A DNA stretch of 64,000 bases, taken from the NCBI RefSeq assembly GCF_003173775.1, contig NZ_CP029552.1, forward strand, positions 335,001-399,000. Reading direction: 5' to 3'. Within the stretch, counting starts at the first letter, position 1, and the number at the start of each line of letters is the position of its first letter. The DNA is from Methylobacterium sp. 17Sr1-1. Its GTDB lineage: Bacteria; Pseudomonadota; Alphaproteobacteria; Rhizobiales; Beijerinckiaceae. The notes beneath the pieces were generated by a model that did no database searches, was not told the origin of the DNA, and saw only the letters and a program-made list of their open reading frames with translations. Shown piece by piece: positions 62,932 through 64,000 of the stretch. The position numbers and the translations under genes were made by a program.

Positions 62932-63557
62932 GCGGCGGGCCGGCCACTCCGAAAAGCCTGGCCGATCCCGGCGCCGTCGCGGCGCGCCATGCCCTCGTCG
63001 CGGCGAGCCCCCACCTCGCCCCCTTGCGCCGCCTCGCCGAGCGGATCCGGGCCGAGCAGGACCGGCCGGTGCCCGAGGCCGATCCCCTCGACGGCGGCGT
63101 GAATGCCCGCCTGCTGCTGCTGCTCGAGACCCCGGGCCCGGCGACCGGCCGCACCGCCTTCGTCTCGCGCGACAACCCGACCGGCACCGCCGCCAACCTG
63201 TTCCGCTTCTTAGGCCAGGCCGGCATCCCGCGCGCCGACACCCTGATCTGGAACGCCGTGCCGTGGGTGATCCACGCCCCCGGTGCCCGGAACCGGGCGC
63301 CGCGGACCGGAGAGATCCGGGCGGCCCGGGCCTACCTGCCGCCGCTCGTCGCCCTGATGCCGGACCTCGCGGTCGTCGTCCTGTCCGGCCGGGTCTCCCA
63401 GCTTCTGGCGCCGGACCTCGCCGAGGCGCGGCCCGGCCTGCCGGTGGTGGCGATCCCGCATCCGAGCCCGACCTATGTCTGCACCAGCCCGTCGGTGTCG
63501 CAGCGCATCTTTGCGGGCCTCGCCGAGGCGGCCCGCCACCTCGGACTCCCCGGCTGA
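62928..63557 (+). CDS. Uracil-DNA glycosylase superfamily protein
   Basis: 209 residues from a GTG overlapping the deacetylase stop. Superfamily features: LLLLLETPGPATGR (65-75, in place of the GxxPG motif A), NPTGTAANLFRFLGQAGI, the DTLIWNAVPW strand (105-113), and the HPSPTY motif near residue 185. Members remove uracil from DNA, but several families have other or no activity, and motif A here has ETPGP with no typical catalytic Asp/Asn next to it. The overlap with the PIG-L gene suggests either simple operon hitch-hiking or a role in the pathway. Confidence 0.75.
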   Translation: MSGGPATPKSLADPGAVAARHALVAASPHLAPLRRLAERIRAEQDRPVPEADPLDGGVNARLLLLLETPGPATGRTAFVSRDNPTGTAANLFRFLGQAGIPRADTLIWNAVPWVIHAPGARNRAPRTGEIRAARAYLPPLVALMPDLAVVVLSGRVSQLLAPDLAEARPGLPVVAIPHPSPTYVCTSPSVSQRIFAGLAEAARHLGLPG

Positions 63558-63725
63558 TGTGGGACTGCCGCATGGTCCGGCTGGTCATTCGCCGGCAGAG
63601 GGCCTACATGGCCCCTCATGCGAGCGGGGCTCGGTCGGAGTGCCGCCGGGCACTCATGTGCGCGAGCCTGGCCGCGATCGGCCGCGGGCTCGCGCCGGCG
63701 ACCAGCGGGGTCTGACGCCGACGCG

Positions 63726-64000
63726 ATGAATTTCGCCACGCAGGACAACAACCTCGCGCAGGCCAAGCCCCTGCGCGACGGCGGCGCCGGGACGCCGCGC
63801 GACGAGGATCCTGCCGGACAGGATCCGGGCCGCGATCCCGCGCCTCAAGACCCGCAGCACGACCCGCAGGCCGCGCGCCAGGCCCGCCACCGGCGCCGCT
63901 ACGCCTGGATCGGCACGCTCGCCAGCGTGGTGCTGTTCGTCATCTCCCTCGGGGTGCTGGGCAAGCTCGTCTCCACCGTCACCTGGGCGGAGCTGCGCAC
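63726..64000 (+). CDS. Start of a membrane protein, possibly of the lysylphosphatidylglycerol-synthase membrane-domain type (partial)
   Basis: The frame from the ATG at 63726 runs off the right edge. The first about 60 residues are polar, with a Asp/Pro/Gln-rich stretch (AGQDPGRDPAPQDPQHDPQ) and an RHRRR cluster. A hydrophobic helix follows (YAWIGTLASVVLFVISLGVLGKLV) and then STVTWAELR. That ending recalls the first helix of UPF0104/MprF-type membrane domains, but too little is visible for a firm call. The start has no strong ribosome binding site. Confidence 0.5.
   Translation, partial: MNFATQDNNLAQAKPLRDGGAGTPRDEDPAGQDPGRDPAPQDPQHDPQAARQARHRRRYAWIGTLASVVLFVISLGVLGKLVSTVTWAELR

Noticed and set aside
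63558..63725. Small overlapping frames after the UDG-like gene
   Set aside because: Both strands are open here because of high GC; the readings are Arg/Pro/Ala-rich with no family resemblance.

Overview
This window is very GC-rich (about 70% by eye) and densely coded. It reads as a chromosomal segment of an alphaproteobacterium of the order Hyphomicrobiales (Rhizobiales), most likely Methylobacterium or a close relative. The reasons are the gene families (alphaproteobacterial-type ThrB kinase, a NadQ-like regulator beside nadABC, a MarR / OmpR-type regulator / histidine kinase operon facing ilvE, DUF1127, DUF3072, a HisKA_2-type kinase, an RlmJ methyltransferase) and the palindromic intergenic repeats. 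I see no rRNA, tRNA, CRISPR array, intact transposase or phage gene.

Layout. 1-7 kb: end of an unknown gene, two divergent PaaI-type thioesterases, a secreted cytochrome c, a stand-alone GlcD-type flavoprotein, a membrane LytTR regulator facing a secreted alpha/beta hydrolase, rlmJ, and an MNT/HEPN toxin-antitoxin pair whose MNT gene is frameshifted. 7-14 kb: RNase T2 with a coupled secreted partner, polA and a chemoreceptor. 14-19 kb: the de novo NAD operon nadA-nadB-nadC behind a NadQ-type regulator, with two candidate operators. 19-25 kb: a GT87-like membrane protein, the MarR/response regulator/histidine kinase operon, ilvE, DUF3072 and a Flp pilin. 25-29 kb: LysR facing DUF1127, then a visibly less GC-rich stretch with three small secreted proteins. 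29-40 kb: MATE exporter (probably frameshifted at its start), CPA2 antiporter, ispH, thrB, a SHOCT protein, a GT61 enzyme, and a second two-component system with a PepSY protein. 40-53 kb: orphan brnA with a truncated brnT, two trypsin-like proteases, DoxX, a degenerate HisKA_2 kinase, SufE, oligopeptidase B, HdeD, an EmrAB-type efflux pair, a CDF transporter and a lytic transglycosylase.

53.9-63.6 kb is the most unusual part: nine same-strand, mostly overlapping genes encoding inositol-phosphate synthase, an HD-like protein, a SAM methyltransferase, a Gfo/Idh/MocA oxidoreductase, a YcaO enzyme, a sugar-isomerase-type TIM barrel, a GT4 glycosyltransferase, a PIG-L deacetylase and a uracil-DNA-glycosylase-like protein. 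This looks like a biosynthetic pathway for a modified inositol glycoside (aminosugar-inositol) in which YcaO would activate an amide. The logic resembles the first steps of mycothiol synthesis, but the later enzymes are different. I do not recognise it as a described pathway.

Intergenic DNA carries at least four families of palindromic repeats. Two separate genes (the MNT antitoxin and the MATE exporter) look broken by a missing base in a G/C run, so they are either real mutations or assembly errors.
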